16,482 bases of DNA from Clostridiales bacterium (lineage in GTDB: Bacteria > Bacillota_A > Clostridia > Oscillospirales > Oscillospiraceae): the NCBI GenBank assembly GCA_022777455.1, contig JALFGI010000040.1, positions 1 through 16,482 of the forward strand, written 5' to 3'. This document shows, piece after piece, positions 15,001 to 16,482 of this stretch. Under the pieces are notes generated by a model that worked only from the letters and a program-made list of their open reading frames with translations, was not told the DNA's origin and searched no databases. The stretch's first letter is position 1, and every line of letters begins with the position of its first letter. The position numbers and the translations under genes are program-made.

Positions 15001-15214
15001 AAAGTGTAATTTGGTGTACCGGAACCGACTGCCACTTGGCTCCCCCTCTGGGGGAGCTGGCTGCCCCGTAAGGGGCAGACTGAGAGGGCAACACGGTGTG
15101 TAAGGATGCCGTTGCCTTCTCTGCGGCACCCTCTCAGTCAGCCTGTCGGCTGCCAGCTCTCCCAAAGGGAGAGCCAAGGGGTACTGCCGTATCTAACCGC
15201 CGAATTTACAATTT
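15001..15214. repeat. Palindromic intergenic element with inverted ends (copy 3)
   Basis: The left end AAAGTGTAATTTG (15001-15013) matches the 13-mer of copy 1 at 12 of 13 positions; the right end GAATTTACAATTT (15202-15214) matches its reverse complement at 11 of 13. The core consists of two long imperfect inverted arms, 15035-15088 and 15129-15178. They share CTTGGCTC, GGGAGAGCTGGC-like and GACTGAGAGGG blocks, and each arm has its own smaller hairpins (for example CTCCCCC/GGGGGAG). No gene is present. It lies between rlmH and spmB. Confidence 0.72.
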
Positions 15215-15232
15215 CTCTAATCCATAAAGGCA

Positions 15233-15745
15233 TTACGGAAAAAAGAATCGGACCGTCCATGAGGCCGTGAAAAAGCCTACGAAATCAGCGAACAAGGCGG
15301 CGGGAAGGGTATAGCGGGTCTTTTGAATTCCCGCTGCACCGAAGTAGATACTCAGGGTGTAGAAGGTAGTTTCCGTGGAGCCCAGCATCACGGCGGCGGT
15401 GCGCCCGATTTGGGAATCCACCCCATATGCGGCCATCAGCTCGCTGCCTACGGCCAAAGCCGCACTGCCGCTGATGGGGCGCACCAGCACCAGCATGGCG
15501 CATTCCGGCGGAATGCCGAACAGGGATAACACCGGTTCCAGTACCCGGCTCAGCACTTCCGCTCCGCCGGAGGCACGGAACATGCTCACCGCCGTCAGCA
15601 GCAGGATCAGGGATGTCAGAATGGTTTTCAGCAGTGCCAGTCCCTCCGCTGCGCCGGAGAGCAGAATGTCATAGCAGTTTTCCTGCTTCCTCAGGGCAAG
15701 CAGGGCGGTCAGCAGAAGAATCAGGGGGACCAGGTAGTCAACCAT
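15233..15745 (-). CDS. spmB: Spore maturation protein B
   Basis: 170 residues, an integral membrane protein of the nucleoside-recognition (Gate) type domain. Signature stretches are MFRASGGAEVL, LVRPISGSAALAV and MLGSTETTFYTLSIYFGA, all typical of SpmB. In Bacillus subtilis SpmA and SpmB are needed for proper dehydration of the spore core and heat resistance. The start overlaps the spmA stop by 8 nt, the standard arrangement. No strong terminator is seen after the stop, and the copy 3 element begins about 20 nt downstream. Confidence 0.95.
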   Translation of the reverse strand: MVDYLVPLILLLTALLALRKQENCYDILLSGAAEGLALLKTILTSLILLLTAVSMFRASGGAEVLSRVLEPVLSLFGIPPECAMLVLVRPISGSAALAVGSELMAAYGVDSQIGRTAAVMLGSTETTFYTLSIYFGAAGIQKTRYTLPAALFADFVGFFTASWTVRFFFP

Positions 15746-16319
15746 GCCTTGTCAGCCTCCCCAGCAGCCAGGCCATGGCCACGCCCAGCCCAGCGGAGCA
15801 CAGGCTGGTCACCCACACCGCCGGGAGAATGTCGAAAGGAGATGGGCACCCCAGACCGCTGCGCACGGCGGCCACATTGGCGGGAATCAACTGGATGGAG
15901 GCGGTGTTCAGCACGATCAGCCGGCACAGCTCATCCGATGCTTTCCCGCCACAGCCTTTGGCAAGCCGCCGGGCGGCTTCGATTCCCGGCGGTGTGGCGG
16001 CGTTTCCCAGCCCCAGAAAATTGGCACAGATGTTGGCGCTCAAAGCTCCGGCCAACTGTTTGTCCTTCTTTGTGGAGGGAAAAAGACGCTCCATCACAGG
16101 ACGGAACAGCCGGGCCAGGGCGTCGGTCAGGCCGATTTTCTCCATCAGTCGTCCAACCCCTGACCAGAGACACAGCGATCCGGCAATGGAAATCGCCAGA
16201 GTGATACCCGCCTGGGCACCCTGCATCACACCGGCGGAAAGCTGCTGCCCTCGTCCGGTGAGAAAGGCGCAGAGAATTGACCCCGCCAGCAGTACCGTCC
16301 AAACAACACTCATTACCAT
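15738..16319 (-). CDS. spmA: Spore maturation protein A
   Basis: 193 residues, a polytopic membrane protein of the Gate-domain type. Family segments are SLCLWSGVGRLMEKIGLTD, ALSANICANFLGLGNAATP, GIEAARRL and LIVLNTASIQLIPANVAAVR. The frame is open to 16340, but GGGAGGG lies 8 nt before the ATG at 16319, which is preferred; an ATG at 16313 is a second option. It works with SpmB in spore core dehydration. It lies downstream of a YtaF/MntP-like gene on the same strand, a gap of 83 nt. Confidence 0.95.
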   Translation of the reverse strand: MVMSVVWTVLLAGSILCAFLTGRGQQLSAGVMQGAQAGITLAISIAGSLCLWSGVGRLMEKIGLTDALARLFRPVMERLFPSTKKDKQLAGALSANICANFLGLGNAATPPGIEAARRLAKGCGGKASDELCRLIVLNTASIQLIPANVAAVRSGLGCPSPFDILPAVWVTSLCSAGLGVAMAWLLGRLTRHG

Positions 16320-16402
16320 AGCCCATCCCTCCCGGGGCAATCCTATGCCCCGGAAGCGGGAGTCATGCGTCGGCGGTACCGGGCCGAAATAGTGTCGCCG
16401 GT

Positions 16403-16482
16403 TTAAAACACGCCGGTGATGAAAATTTCCAGTCCGATCAGAATCAGAATCACACCACCCAGAATGGAAGCCTTGCTGGAAA
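16403..16482 (-). CDS. C-terminal fragment of YtaF/MntP-like membrane protein (cut by the window edge)
   Basis: Only the last 26 codons are visible: a hydrophobic C-terminal helix with SKASILGGVILILIGLEIFI and then TGVF. The LGG-x-ILI-x-IG pattern resembles the last helix of MntP-type manganese exporters and of the related sporulation protein YtaF. The position upstream of spmA on the same strand favours YtaF, a protein restricted to endospore formers. The fragment is too short to be sure. Confidence 0.5.
   Translation of the reverse strand, partial: SSKASILGGVILILIGLEIFITGVF

Noticed and set aside
1..16482. CRISPR arrays, complete insertion sequences, phage genes or rRNA
   Set aside because: No regularly spaced direct repeats, transposase, integrase or structural phage genes, or rRNA sequence were seen.

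Overview
The window looks like chromosomal DNA of a spore-forming clostridial Firmicute, most plausibly a gut Oscillospiraceae/Ruminococcaceae-type lineage. This is inferred from GGAGG-type ribosome binding sites, moderately high GC coding sequence, a SCIFF ranthipeptide precursor with its radical SAM maturase (a hallmark of Clostridia), spmA/spmB sporulation genes, and ECF sigma and PadR modules of clostridial type. Species cannot be told from the window alone.

Layout. 1-235: a small intergenic element with 13-bp perfect inverted ends. 294-5101 (+): the tail of an exopolysaccharide/cell-surface glycan cluster, made of two GT4 glycosyltransferases, one GT2 glycosyltransferase and a Wzx-like flippase, tightly packed with overlapping or 1-nt junctions. 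5134-5315 (+): tRNA-Leu(GAG) with a consensus sigma-A promoter and its own terminator. 5483-7560 (+): an ECF sigma factor overlapping the gene of a membrane-anchored, probably anti-sigma, protein with a large extracytoplasmic part. 7794-11554 (+): a SCIFF locus (promoter, 49-aa precursor, internal terminator, maturase), followed without a gap by a PLP-dependent Orn/Lys/Arg-decarboxylase-family gene and rsmE. 11560-11872: a second inverted-repeat element and a bidirectional terminator separating convergent gene sets. 11880-14293 (-): a PadR repressor, a HAAS/DUF1700-type membrane protein with an internal duplication, a DUF4097-type protein and a cytidine deaminase, apparently one autoregulated operon. 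14389-14909 (-): rlmH with its own promoter and terminator. 15001-15214: a third inverted-repeat element. 15233-16482 (-): spmB, spmA and the 3' end of a YtaF/MntP-like membrane protein gene.

How the genes work together. The glycan genes assemble and export a lipid-linked oligosaccharide. The sigma/anti-sigma pair is an envelope-sensing switch. The SCIFF precursor is expected to be made in excess, because a strong hairpin lies between it and the maturase gene. PadR-HAAS-DUF4097 forms a recognised envelope-stress style cassette whose promoter carries an inverted repeat suited to PadR autorepression. SpmA/SpmB act in spore core dehydration.

Most interesting points: (1) the SCIFF precursor has glycine where the thioether-accepting threonine is expected, and carries a seventh cysteine; (2) three intergenic elements of similar size (about 214-238 bp) share the terminal 13-mer AAATTGTAATTTG in inverted orientation but have unrelated, palindrome-rich cores, which looks like a non-autonomous element family with interchangeable interiors.
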